NCBI GenBank assembly: GCA_023460795.1
Contig: JAEWPC010000035.1
Location: 124,001 to 188,000, forward strand
Length of the DNA: 64,000 nucleotides
From: Bacillota bacterium
GTDB taxonomy: Bacteria > Bacillota > Bacilli > Paenibacillales > Paenibacillaceae
Reading direction: 5' to 3'
Below the pieces are notes generated by a model. The model ran no database searches. It was not told the DNA's origin and saw only the letters and a list, made by a program, of their open reading frames with translations. Below, one piece after another: positions 53,283 to 61,520 of the stretch. Positions within the stretch are counted from its first letter, which is position 1. Every line of letters starts with the position of its first letter. A program made the position numbers and the translations under genes.

Positions 53283-53289
53283 ATAAATG

Positions 53290-53319
53290 TTGCAATATAC
53301 AAAAATTACTTAGTATACT
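53290..53319 (+). promoter_or_regulatory. Promoter after the 60-bp array
   Basis: TTGCAA and TATACT with 18-base spacing, immediately after the last repeat unit. Confidence 0.65.
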
Positions 53320-53340
53320 CTCATCAAACGCGTGAAGCAC

Positions 53341-53381
53341 ACCGTCCTGCCCCGATCCGGGGCTGGGCGGTTTTTTTTTTT
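53341..53381 (+). terminator. Intrinsic terminator or attenuator ahead of the nuclease-like gene
   Basis: ACCGTCC-t-GCCCCG pairs with CGGGGC-t-GGGCGGT, followed by eleven T. It lies between the promoter at 53290 and the start at 53403, so it would stop that transcript after about 55 bases unless bypassed. Confidence 0.85.
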
Positions 53382-53402
53382 GTCTAAGGAGGAAGATGTT
53401 CG

Positions 53403-54068
53403 TTGAGTAACTTTGAAAAAGCTTATAAGGCGTGGCTAGAAAAGCACAAGGCTGCAGCGAGCGGAGAAAGATTACGCAGATTGGTAAAGCGGCATGGTTT
53501 CGGAGAAAAGATTTTACTTGAGCAGGCAATGTGGCCGGTACTTGGTACTCTCGAGCATTTGCATCCGGAATACGAATTTATCGGCAGGGACGGGAATCGT
53601 TATTTTATTGATACGGCTTTTATCCGCTTACCAAGACCGACGGCAGTGGAGTCTGATAGCTTCAGTTCTCACGCTAGAGATATCGATAGGGACCAATTTT
53701 CTCGCGGACTGGACCGTCAGAATGAAATTGTCCTGGCGGACTGGAACATTCTCCGATTCTCCGTCGATAAACTTAAGGAAAATCCACTCGCGTGCCAAAA
53801 TACGATCCGAAGAATGCTTGTGTGCTGGTATGGCGAGGAAGAGTCTTATATGCACAATTTGAACATCTATCAACGGGAACTCGTCCGCGCCGCGATTCGG
53901 TCGACTGCGCCGGTTTCGATAGAAAGTGCTTGTCAGCTGCTCGGTAAAAAAGACAGATTTACGAGGACGGTCTTGCAATCATTGGTCCAAATGAATTTAC
54001 TTGAAGCGGCTTCGGGAACCGAGCGAATTCACCGCTACCAATTGGTTTCAAGCAGACGATGGGGATAA
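53403..54068 (+). CDS. Vsr/DUF559-like nuclease-fold protein with winged helix
   Basis: A 221-residue protein, TTG start after AGGAGGAAG. The middle reads YFIDTAFI (Asp70), then ESDSFSSHARDIDRDQ (Glu83, Asp85) and IVLADWNILRFSVDKL, the layout of DUF559/Vsr-type restriction-endonuclease folds, though the usual catalytic Lys is not evident. The C-terminal 60 residues look like a winged helix. Base composition is more AT-rich than its neighbours, suggesting transfer. Activity is uncertain. Confidence 0.55.
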   Translation: MSNFEKAYKAWLEKHKAAASGERLRRLVKRHGFGEKILLEQAMWPVLGTLEHLHPEYEFIGRDGNRYFIDTAFIRLPRPTAVESDSFSSHARDIDRDQFSRGLDRQNEIVLADWNILRFSVDKLKENPLACQNTIRRMLVCWYGEEESYMHNLNIYQRELVRAAIRSTAPVSIESACQLLGKKDRFTRTVLQSLVQMNLLEAASGTERIHRYQLVSSRRWG

Positions 54069-54072
54069 ATAA

Positions 54073-54099
54073 TGCCGCTAACCGATTCGATTAGCGGCA
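54073..54099 (+). terminator. Hairpin after nuclease-like gene
   Basis: TGCCGCTAA and TTAGCGGCA pair around nine bases; the arms have the same sequence as the core of the 60-bp repeats, in reversed order. Confidence 0.6.
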
Positions 54100-54109
54100 A
54101 TCGCTCCAA

Positions 54110-55324
54110 TCACTTAAATGTATACGTCTTGCTCCAAGTAGCGCCGCCGTCGGAAGAGGTGTATAGCACGGAGGGCTCGGAGCTGTCGGTGTTGATCCAC
54201 CAGATGCGGTCGGCGTCTTCGGCGCCGATGAGCTGGGGACCGTAGCCGGGGAATTCGGCAGGCAGGTTGACCCAAGTTTTCCCGCCGTCTGTCGTCTTGC
54301 CCATCGTGTTGCCGTTGTCGCAAGCGCTGCATCGGCCGCCCATGAACGCTACCTTCGTATTCACGACGTTCAGCGTGCCTGGGCTGGCGCCGTTATTGCG
54401 CGGCACCTTCGTATCCTCATCCATCTTGTAGCCCGGAGCGGGACCGGAGCCGGCTTGGTTATTGGCGAGCACGGGGGTCCATGTTTTGCCTGCGCTCATC
54501 GTATGGAAGAGCGAATACGAAGTCTGGCTCATGCCGGAGTCGCCGATCAGCTCGATCCATGCGTCATTGCGTCCGACCGAGCGAATGACCGTCCCCGTGA
54601 CGGGAGCTTCGGTCGAACGGGTGTAAACGTCTATCCACGACTTCCCGCCGTCGATCGTGCGCATGAATTTGAACTTAGAGCCTTTGCACGAGACAACCCA
54701 GCCGTTCTTGGCATCATGGAAGTAAGCGTCGCCTACGGTGTTCGCGGGCAGCTTATATTTCTCCCATGTCACGCCGCCGTCGGTCGTATGCGCGTCTCCG
54801 CTGAACGCTTCGTTCGCGGAGACGAAATGCAGAAAGCTATCGTTCGGCACGGTGCCGGCCTTCGTCCAGCTGCTTCCGCCGTCCGTCGTGCGGAGCAGAA
54901 CGCCGGTGTCGAGCTTCGCCCATGCCTGGTTCTTATTCAGCGCGAATAGCTGCTTGACCGTGGGGCCGTCTTCCCATTGCTTCGTCCAGCTCTTGCCGCC
55001 GTCGTCGGTACGCGCGATCCAGCCTTCGCCGCCGGTCCATCCGGACTTGAAATCGGCGAGCCGCATCGCCGTTACGTTGCCGAACTTACCTCCGGGGATC
55101 GGATCCGGCGATGATGGAGGAGGACTCTCGGAGGAGACCGGAGAGCTGTCAGGCTGCTCGGAGCTAGGCGGAGCTGATGCGGTCGCGTCCGGAGAGGCGC
55201 TCGGCGAAACCTCCGGTGCCGCCCCCGTGTTCGACGTATCGTTGCCGCCGCCGAAGCAACCGGATAGTCCGATTACGATAACGAGAGAGGCTAGCATGAA
55301 GAGAAGTTTGTTAGAGAGTCTCAT
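54110..55324 (-). CDS. BNR-repeat lipoprotein
   Basis: A 404-residue lipoprotein: signal segment LLFMLASLVIVIGLSGC with lipobox Cys, a Ser/Pro/Asp-rich linker, then a propeller of BNR repeats (RTDDGGKSWTK, RTTDGGSSWTK, TTDGGVTWEK, RTIDGGKSWID, KTTDGGKTWVN, SSDGGATWSK). It is related in fold to Ycf48/sialidase propellers. It acts outside the membrane; role unknown. ATG at 55324 follows GGAAGTGG. Confidence 0.85.
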   Translation of the reverse strand: MRLSNKLLFMLASLVIVIGLSGCFGGGNDTSNTGAAPEVSPSASPDATASAPPSSEQPDSSPVSSESPPPSSPDPIPGGKFGNVTAMRLADFKSGWTGGEGWIARTDDGGKSWTKQWEDGPTVKQLFALNKNQAWAKLDTGVLLRTTDGGSSWTKAGTVPNDSFLHFVSANEAFSGDAHTTDGGVTWEKYKLPANTVGDAYFHDAKNGWVVSCKGSKFKFMRTIDGGKSWIDVYTRSTEAPVTGTVIRSVGRNDAWIELIGDSGMSQTSYSLFHTMSAGKTWTPVLANNQAGSGPAPGYKMDEDTKVPRNNGASPGTLNVVNTKVAFMGGRCSACDNGNTMGKTTDGGKTWVNLPAEFPGYGPQLIGAEDADRIWWINTDSSEPSVLYTSSDGGATWSKTYTFK

Positions 55325-55494
55325 GTTGTTCCACTTCCTTTCCAATAACGATTAGACGGCGCAGGCTTTGCGAAGGTTGCCAGCCATCTCGCCCCATTTT
55401 TGCCCAAACCGCACGTCGCCAACCTTGAACGGCAATATAAAAAGCCGCCTCCAAGCAACGGTATCGTTGCTCGAAAGCAGCTAGGCGCTAACGA

Positions 55495-55773
55495 TTATTT
55501 CTTGCCTCGGTCCATCTGGCGCCGCGGACTGTCGATCTTGCCATTCTGGTCCGTATCGTTCGCTTTGGGCACGAGTCTCGGATCGGTTCTGCCGTCGTGG
55601 TGGTTCTCGATGTTTAGCTCCGTCAGCGTCCATTCCGTCTGCCCCATCATGAGGTCGGAGGGGAACGTATCGCCTCGGTTGAGAAGAGCTTCGCCGCCCC
55701 ACTCGTTCTCGTATAAGCCGTCGACTTCGACTTTGTCGCCGGATAAAGGCTGCATTCGCTTATCTTGACCCAT
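55495..55773 (-). CDS. YjzC-like small protein
   Basis: A 92-residue protein beginning MGQDKRMQPLSGDKVEVDGLY and containing LNRGDTFPSD...TEWTLTEL, as in the YjzC family of Bacillales (unknown function). The tail is rich in Asp and Arg. ATG follows AAGGGGG. Last gene of a minus-strand series. Confidence 0.65.
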   Translation of the reverse strand: MGQDKRMQPLSGDKVEVDGLYENEWGGEALLNRGDTFPSDLMMGQTEWTLTELNIENHHDGRTDPRLVPKANDTDQNGKIDSPRRQMDRGKK

Positions 55774-55786
55774 TGTGTACGCCCCC

Positions 55787-55930
55787 TTACAACCCGTGTT
55801 TAGGATAGGCGGCGCTATCCGCCTCCGATTGGAGCTTGCGCGCCTGCTCTTTGCCTTGACCGGACCGGTCGGCTTTCGATTGGGCAATGCTGGCCTCCAG
55901 CTGTTTGCGGGATGGGTGTTCGCCCGACAT
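55787..55930 (-). CDS. Small charged protein, 47 residues
   Basis: ATG with AAGGAGG nine bases upstream and TAA at 55787. The product (MSGEHPSRKQLEASIAQSKA at its start) is hydrophilic and likely helical. It ends 13 bases before the YjzC-like gene. The near-perfect ribosome site makes it credible. Function unknown; it might be a spore or stress protein. Confidence 0.65.
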   Translation of the reverse strand: MSGEHPSRKQLEASIAQSKADRSGQGKEQARKLQSEADSAAYPKHGL

Positions 55931-56001
55931 GGCTGTGTCCTCCTTCGCGATCGAATACTCGCATAGGTTGCCACGGAAGCGGGGGCGTTATGCCGGACGG
56001 C

Positions 56002-56625
56002 TTAAGAGAACCGTGCCTCCAGCTTGCGGCCGGCGATCCACATGAGGAGCAGAATCGCGACCGCCATGACGATCCGCCAAGGGTTATCGACCATCGCCCT
56101 AAGATCGTGCCCGAGGAACGATAGCGTGAAGATCATGACCGCTTTGCCGAGCAGGACGGCGGTCAGGAACGTGTGCAGCGGGATTTTGGACAAGCCTGCG
56201 GCGATATTGACGATGACGGAAGGCGAGAACGGAAAGCAAGCGAGCAGGAAGATCGGCGTGAACCCTTTGCGTTCCACGAAATCGAAAAACTTCTCCGCCT
56301 TTGGAAAACGACGCCGGATTCGCTCCCCGTAACGTACGCTAAGCTTGCGCGCGATCATGAACACGAGAAAGGAGCCGACGGAAACCCCGATCCAAGAATA
56401 AAGGAAGCCCAGCCACATGCCGTACGCGGAGGCGTTGCCCACGACGAACACGACAAGCGGCAAGATCGGCAGGAACGCTTCAAGCAGCGGCAGCAGAATG
56501 CCGGGAAGCGGTCCAAGCTCCGAATAGCGATGGAGCAAGCTCTCGATATCGTCTAAAGTTATGCCTTTCAGTACGGTGATCCATTCGTTCCAACGTTCGG
56601 ACAAACGGGACAACAAAGTAGACAT
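56002..56625 (-). CDS. TVP38/TMEM64 (VTT-domain) membrane protein
   Basis: A 207-residue protein with the VTT/DedA-superfamily pattern: LLPLLEAFLPILPLVVFVVGNASAYG, a re-entrant-like GFLYSWIGVSVGSFLVFMIAR, and FLLACFPFSPSVIVNIAAGLSKI. These are thought to scramble or flip lipids. ATG 56625 follows TTGGAG. It lies 29 bases after the MFS gene. Confidence 0.87.
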   Translation of the reverse strand: MSTLLSRLSERWNEWITVLKGITLDDIESLLHRYSELGPLPGILLPLLEAFLPILPLVVFVVGNASAYGMWLGFLYSWIGVSVGSFLVFMIARKLSVRYGERIRRRFPKAEKFFDFVERKGFTPIFLLACFPFSPSVIVNIAAGLSKIPLHTFLTAVLLGKAVMIFTLSFLGHDLRAMVDNPWRIVMAVAILLLMWIAGRKLEARFS

Positions 56626-56654
56626 GAAGTCAGGCTCCAATCCGCGGTACAGAG

Positions 56655-57851
56655 TTAACGGACTGCATGAGGCGGACCTTCGCCACGAAACAGCCGGAAG
56701 GGGAAAAAGACGTAGAACGTGCTGATGAAAATGAATAGGATCCCAGTCAACCCGACGACCGACGACTGGCTGAAGCTAGTCGCGAGCACGCCGCCGATGT
56801 ACGGACCGATCATGCCGCCGATGCCTTCTACGGTAGACAGCACGCCCCAGCCTAGGCCTTGTTGACCCGGGGGGACATAGGCCGCTAGCAAAGCGTTCCA
56901 CGCAGGCAACACCGCAGCGTATGAAAAGCCGAGCACGAGCGCGCATATCATCGCGAGTCCGACCGGAGGCTTGACGGTTAAGGCGAACATCACCGTTCCG
57001 AAGAGCAGGAAACCGACGATGAGGAACCACTTTTTGCCGAGGGCGTCCGATAGCTTGCCCATCGGGATTAGCCCGATGGCCGTGCAACCGCCGCCGATCA
57101 AGAGCAGCAAGGAATATTGGTTGGCCGTCATGCCGAGGTCGTTCACCGCGAAGCTGGGCAAGATCGGCATTAACATCCCCGCCGCGAGCGTCTGAAGCAC
57201 CATGCCTGGCAGGAGCAACTTCATCTCCCGCAACCTGCTGCCCAAGATGGACAACTGTTGACGGAACGGCACGACTTCCACATGAACGCTTCGGTCTCCG
57301 GCAATGAACAAAGACAGCAGCGTAGCAGCCAGCGTGATGCCGACGAGAACCCAATAGGTCAATTCCCTGTCATAATCGAGCAGCAAGTTCGTCACGACCG
57401 GGCCGGCGCCGAGACCTACAAGCCAGATCGTGTACAAGAAGCCCATCTGCGTAGCCCGGCGATCCTCGCGCACTTTCGTCAGGCAGACGATCCAGAGCGG
57501 CGAGATCCCGAGACCGTAGACTGCGGCCGCCGAGATGAACATCCACGGTGTGTCCGCGAATTGAAGCAAGGCGATGCCGATCAGAGAGAATAGCGACCCG
57601 ATGCTGACGATCGCGCGAACAGACAGTCTATCGAGCAAATAACCGATGGCAAGCTTAACGACGGTATCGGTAACGAATGAAGCGGTGATGGCTGCGCCGA
57701 TCACGTCTAGGTCCAGGCCTAGCTCCTTCTCCCCATATATCGGCAGAAAGCTGATGAGCGCGGCTCCGCGTACGAATTCGACTAGAAACAAGATGACGAT
57801 ATAAAGCGGCATGTCCGATTGCAGCAAGGATTGCTTTGAAGCAGGTTTCAC
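56655..57851 (-). CDS. MFS transporter, possible LtaA-like glycolipid flippase
   Basis: About 398 residues with 12 membrane segments. It follows the UgtP-like glycosyltransferase by 26 bases; in Staphylococcus the same pair is ypfP-ltaA, where LtaA flips the diglucosyl-diacylglycerol anchor of lipoteichoic acid. The analogy is from context; sequence alone shows only an MFS protein. GTG at 57851 is preferred, behind AAAGGAG; ATG 57812 is the alternative. Confidence 0.75.
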   Translation of the reverse strand: MKPASKQSLLQSDMPLYIVILFLVEFVRGAALISFLPIYGEKELGLDLDVIGAAITASFVTDTVVKLAIGYLLDRLSVRAIVSIGSLFSLIGIALLQFADTPWMFISAAAVYGLGISPLWIVCLTKVREDRRATQMGFLYTIWLVGLGAGPVVTNLLLDYDRELTYWVLVGITLAATLLSLFIAGDRSVHVEVVPFRQQLSILGSRLREMKLLLPGMVLQTLAAGMLMPILPSFAVNDLGMTANQYSLLLLIGGGCTAIGLIPMGKLSDALGKKWFLIVGFLLFGTVMFALTVKPPVGLAMICALVLGFSYAAVLPAWNALLAAYVPPGQQGLGWGVLSTVEGIGGMIGPYIGGVLATSFSQSSVVGLTGILFIFISTFYVFFPFRLFRGEGPPHAVR

Positions 57852-57877
57852 TCGCGAAGCTCGCTCCTTTGGGAAGT

Positions 57878-59035
57878 TCAGCTTCGTATGAGTGGTACGG
57901 AAGCCTCTTCCATTATATGCAATTGGCGAACGATATCCAAGGCGATCCGATCGGCCGCATATTGCTTGCGCAACGAATCGATCGCTTGACGCATCGCGGC
58001 TCGTTGCTCGGCGTCGTTCAGCAGTCGGTCGATCGCCCGGTAGAGCTCTTCGGTTGAGCTTGCGATAACCGCTGCGCCTTTGCGTTGCAGATAAACGGCG
58101 TTCTGTCGTTCTTGTCCCGGGACGGGACGGTACAGGAAGATCGGCAATCCGGCCTCGATCGCTTCGGACATCGTTAGCCCGCCGGGCTTCGTAACGATAC
58201 AAGCCGCCAGCCGCATTAACTCGTCTATCCGTTCTACGTAACCGAGCACGGTAACGTTGCTTCTCGAAGCGAATTGCCGCAGAAGCTGCGCTTGAACGAA
58301 ACGATCGCGTCCGCATACGATGACCGTATGAATATGCTCGTTCCCGGCGAGCCTTACGCATAGTTTGCGCATATTGGCGACGTTGCTATAAGTTCCAGCC
58401 ATTAGCAGCACGATAGGCTTATCGGATGCGATCTCGTAGCGGCGAGCGATCTGCCCGCGTTCTTGCTCGCTAAGTTCTCGCGAGAAGGAAGTCCGCAAAG
58501 GAATGCCCGTCGCGGCGATTCGATGATCGCCAACCCCCATTCCGGTCAGTTGGACACGCAGGTCGTCGGTCGCAACGTAGTACTTATCGACTTGGGGATG
58601 AACCCAACGCATATGAAGGTCGAAATCGGTGACGACGTTAAACATCGGAATCCGGCGTCCGATGCGGTTCGTAATGATAGGGAGAGCAAGGGAAGGGAAG
58701 GTATGGACGACGGCGTCAGGTTGTTCGCGCTGTATCAGCTTCAGAAGCTTCGAAGCGCCGAAGGAATGAAGCCATTGCCCGAACGCGGAATCGGCTTTCA
58801 TTCCTTTGGTCGTGTCGTACACCCATCCGTAAACGCGGGGGAATAGGCTGTAGCTTTTACGGTAAACGAACTTGCTGATTTCATTAAGGAATGGATGAGC
58901 TTGCGCAAGCAGGTCCACCTGCTTCGCTTCGGCGATGCCGTGCCTCGAGAAGCAGTCCGAGAGAGCCGCGGCGGCTTGCAGGTGGCCGTCGCCGTAGCGC
59001 GCATACACGATGAGCAGTTTGAATGGCGTTCCCAT
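57878..59035 (-). CDS. UgtP/MGDG-synthase-type diacylglycerol glycosyltransferase
   Basis: A 385-residue GT28-fold enzyme. N-terminal YARYGDGHLQAAAAL is the MGDG-synthase motif, TDFDLHMRWVHPQVDKYYVAT is the acceptor loop and KPGGLTMSEAIEAGLPI the nucleotide-sugar site. It likely adds glucose to diacylglycerol, making membrane glycolipid and the anchor for lipoteichoic acid. First gene of the minus-strand envelope operon. Confidence 0.85.
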   Translation of the reverse strand: MGTPFKLLIVYARYGDGHLQAAAALSDCFSRHGIAEAKQVDLLAQAHPFLNEISKFVYRKSYSLFPRVYGWVYDTTKGMKADSAFGQWLHSFGASKLLKLIQREQPDAVVHTFPSLALPIITNRIGRRIPMFNVVTDFDLHMRWVHPQVDKYYVATDDLRVQLTGMGVGDHRIAATGIPLRTSFSRELSEQERGQIARRYEIASDKPIVLLMAGTYSNVANMRKLCVRLAGNEHIHTVIVCGRDRFVQAQLLRQFASRSNVTVLGYVERIDELMRLAACIVTKPGGLTMSEAIEAGLPIFLYRPVPGQERQNAVYLQRKGAAVIASSTEELYRAIDRLLNDAEQRAAMRQAIDSLRKQYAADRIALDIVRQLHIMEEASVPLIRS

Positions 59036-59123
59036 ATTCGCACCTCTTCGTTCCCGTTTACACTCAGCGTATCTCGGGATTGTTAAAGGCGGATAAAGGG
59101 ACGAGCCTTCATTCGTTTGAAGA

Positions 59124-60392
59124 TTAGATCAGCAGGTTGAACAACAACGGATCTTTGTTCAGCTCGACGAACTGGAAGCCTTTGCGTACCATCCGCTGAA
59201 CCAGAGGATCATAGTCTTCGGGGCTCTTCAGCTCGATGCCGACGAGCGCCGGACCGTTCTCCTTGTTGTGCTTTTTCGTATATTCGAACTGAACGATATC
59301 GTCGTTAGGACCGAGCACGTCGTCGAGAAATTCTCGAAGGGCGCCCGCCCGTTGCGGAAAGTTGATCATAAAATAATGCTTCAGCCCTTCGTAGATCAGC
59401 GAGCGTTCCTTGATCTCCTGCATCCGGTCGATGTCGTTGTTGCCGCCGCTGATGACGCAGATGACGTTCTTGCCGCGAATCTCCTCCGGATCAAGAGCGG
59501 ACAGCGCGGCGACGGTGAGCGCCCCGGCCGGTTCGGCGACGATGGCATGCTCGTTGTACAGCTCAAGAATCGTCGTGCAGACGCGACCCTCCGGGATGAC
59601 CACGATATCGTCGAGCAGTTCACGGCAGATCGCGTATGTCAGGTCGCCGACGCGTTTGACTGCTGCGCCGTCGACGAATTTGTCGATCTCGTCCAGCGTG
59701 ACGACGCCGCCCTGATCGAACGCATGTCGCATCGACGGCGCGCCTTCCGGTTCGACGCCTATGATGCGCGTCGCCGGGCTTGTCGCTTTGACGTAAGAAG
59801 AGACGCCTGAAGCCAGTCCGCCGCCGCCGACCGTAAGCAGCAGCACGTCGATATTCTGAATGCCGCCTTCGACGATTTCCTTGCCCACGGTCGCGTTGCC
59901 CGCGACGATTCGAGGATCGTCGAAAGGATGGACGAACGGCATATCGTGCTCGCGGCTCGCGCGGATCGCTTCCGCATAGGCATCGTCGAACGTGTCGCCG
60001 ATGAGCCGGATCTCGATCTGATCTCCTCCGAACAGCTTCACTTGATTAATCTTCTGCCTCGGCGTCGTCGCCGGCATGTAGATAATGCCTTTGATTCCGA
60101 GCTTGTAGCAGGAGAAAGCCACCCCTTGGGCATGGTTGCCCGCGCTGGCGCAGACGACGCCGCGGGACCGCTCCTCGTCCGTCAGCGAAGAGATGAGGTT
60201 GTACGCGCCGCGAATCTTGAACGAGCGCACGATCTGCAAATCCTCGCGTTTCAGATAGACGTTGCAGCCGAATTTAAGCGACAGCGCTCGGTTGTGTTGG
60301 AGCGGCGTCGGCGCGATTACTTCCTGGAGTACGCGGTGCGCGCTCAGCATATCGGCCAGTGGTACGGTGAATCCGGAATCGCGTTGCGTCAT
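59124..60392 (-). CDS. ilvA: Threonine dehydratase (biosynthetic)
   Basis: A 422-residue PLP enzyme converting threonine to 2-oxobutanoate for isoleucine. The PLP Lys is in RSFKIRGAYNLI, the phosphate loop in TVGGGGLASG, and CASAGNHAQGVAFSC follows the usual pattern. A short C-terminal regulatory domain (residues 330-422) is present. A T-box leader sits upstream, so expression rises when charged tRNA is low. Stands alone. Confidence 0.95.
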   Translation of the reverse strand: MTQRDSGFTVPLADMLSAHRVLQEVIAPTPLQHNRALSLKFGCNVYLKREDLQIVRSFKIRGAYNLISSLTDEERSRGVVCASAGNHAQGVAFSCYKLGIKGIIYMPATTPRQKINQVKLFGGDQIEIRLIGDTFDDAYAEAIRASREHDMPFVHPFDDPRIVAGNATVGKEIVEGGIQNIDVLLLTVGGGGLASGVSSYVKATSPATRIIGVEPEGAPSMRHAFDQGGVVTLDEIDKFVDGAAVKRVGDLTYAICRELLDDIVVIPEGRVCTTILELYNEHAIVAEPAGALTVAALSALDPEEIRGKNVICVISGGNNDIDRMQEIKERSLIYEGLKHYFMINFPQRAGALREFLDDVLGPNDDIVQFEYTKKHNKENGPALVGIELKSPEDYDPLVQRMVRKGFQFVELNKDPLLFNLLI

Positions 60393-60463
60393 GAGAACAT
60401 CATCCTTTCGTTTGCCTGCGAGGGCGTGTATGGTTAGCCTTGCATCGTGAACTTCTTGAGAAA

Positions 60464-60736
60464 TAAAAAAACCGCCCCTGAAAAGGGACGGATTGTTCTC
60501 CGTGGTACCACCCTCGTTCCGAAAGTTTCGCGACCTTGCGAAACAAACGGCACTCGTTCGTCGTATCGATATACGACGCGTTCCCGTAACGGGGGATTCC
60601 GTCCGCGCTTACGGCAAATTTCGGCGCGGCTTCTCGGGGAGGATACTGCTCCTGGCTTCAGCCGCCGGCTCTCAGCACATCGCCGGCTCTCTGTCGGACG
60701 AAACGGAAGGGCAGCGCGTTCCCGTCAATGAATTTA
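60464..60736 (-). promoter_or_regulatory. T-box riboswitch leader of ilvA
   Basis: On the minus strand the T-box AGGGTGGTACCACGG (60500-60514) is exact and is followed by a terminator CCGTCCCT-TTTC-AGGGGCGG with seven T (60464-60491). Stem I features such as AGAGAGCCGGCG and GTGCTGAGAGCC are visible. A plausible specifier is ATC (60642-60644), an isoleucine codon, in agreement with ilvA. Confidence 0.93.
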
Positions 60737-60742
60737 GTTTCT

Positions 60743-60771
60743 GTTATACTCTTCCGGTGGAAGGATGTCAA
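60743..60771 (-). promoter_or_regulatory. ilvA promoter
   Basis: TTGACA (60766-60771) and TATAAC (60743-60748) with a 17-base spacer on the minus strand. Confidence 0.8.
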
Positions 60772-60809
60772 TCGGAATATTCGGCAGTACCGAAGGAGAT
60801 GCATGTTCG

Positions 60810-61370
60810 TTGAGAAAATGGTTCATTAGACTAATCGTCCTCATTATCGTCGTCGTGATCGCCGCTTTGGCGGGGTTGTGGTATATTCGGCCGACCGAAT
60901 CGTTGGATTTGAACGCGCGTAAAGTGCCGATCAGGGAGCGGGCGCTCGATATGGTGAAGCGCACGTCGCTCGAGATGATCGTCACCGAGGCCGACGTGAA
61001 CAATCTGCTTAAGGCTGAGCTTGCTGAGGATCCGCTCGTGCAGAAGGACGTCAAGGTGACGGGCGCGAAGTTCACGGTTCTCGGCGATCTGCTTGTCGCG
61101 GACTTGAATGTGCTGTGGAAAGACCTCGTGCCTTCAAGCCTGCGCATAGTCTATCGTCTGACCTGGGAGAACCCGAACATCGTCGCAACCGTAGAGGAGG
61201 CACGCATCAAAGGAATCTCCCTACCGACGGCGTCCGTCGCGGGCTTCGTCGTTCCTCTGGGCGGCGAGCTGCCGAAGCCGCTAAAGGTCGAGAAAGTCGA
61301 GTGGGGCGTCGGCGAGCTTAAGGTGAAGCTGAAGAAGCCGTCGTTGATGGATTTGAGGGAGTTGTTGTAA
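60810..61370 (+). CDS. Hypothetical membrane-anchored protein
   Basis: A 186-residue protein with one N-terminal membrane helix (LIVLIIVVVIAALAGLWYI) and an extracytoplasmic part with alternating strands (VEKVEWGVGELKVKLKKPS). The TTG at 60810 is 11 bases from AAGGAGA. Layout recalls the YpmS/DUF2140 group, but I cannot confirm it. Divergent from ilvA. Confidence 0.65.
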   Translation: MRKWFIRLIVLIIVVVIAALAGLWYIRPTESLDLNARKVPIRERALDMVKRTSLEMIVTEADVNNLLKAELAEDPLVQKDVKVTGAKFTVLGDLLVADLNVLWKDLVPSSLRIVYRLTWENPNIVATVEEARIKGISLPTASVAGFVVPLGGELPKPLKVEKVEWGVGELKVKLKKPSLMDLRELL

Positions 61371-61377
61371 GGGAGCA

Positions 61378-61411
61378 GAGCAGTGCCGGGTATCCGGCGC
61401 TGTTTTTATTC
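61378..61411 (+). terminator. Intrinsic terminator
   Basis: AGCAGTGCCGG pairs with CCGGCGCTG around a short loop, then T5. Confidence 0.85.
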
Positions 61412-61440
61412 TAGGATGGACAAGTCTTCCAAAACAATGA

Positions 61441-61498
61441 TTGACAGAAAATATTGTAAGCGGTATCATGATGGCATCAGAGTTTGAAAAGCTTTTCA
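61441..61498 (+). promoter_or_regulatory. lacI-type gene promoter with cre and operator
   Basis: TTGACA (61441) and TATCAT (61464) are 17 bases apart. TGTAAGCGGTATCA (61455-61468) fits the CcpA cre consensus TGWAANCGNTNWCA exactly and covers the -10. TGAAAAGCTTTTCA (61485-61498) is a perfect LacI-type operator, repeated at 62576. Confidence 0.88.
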
Positions 61499-61520
61499 GA
61501 AAGATAGAGCGGGGTTCCGA

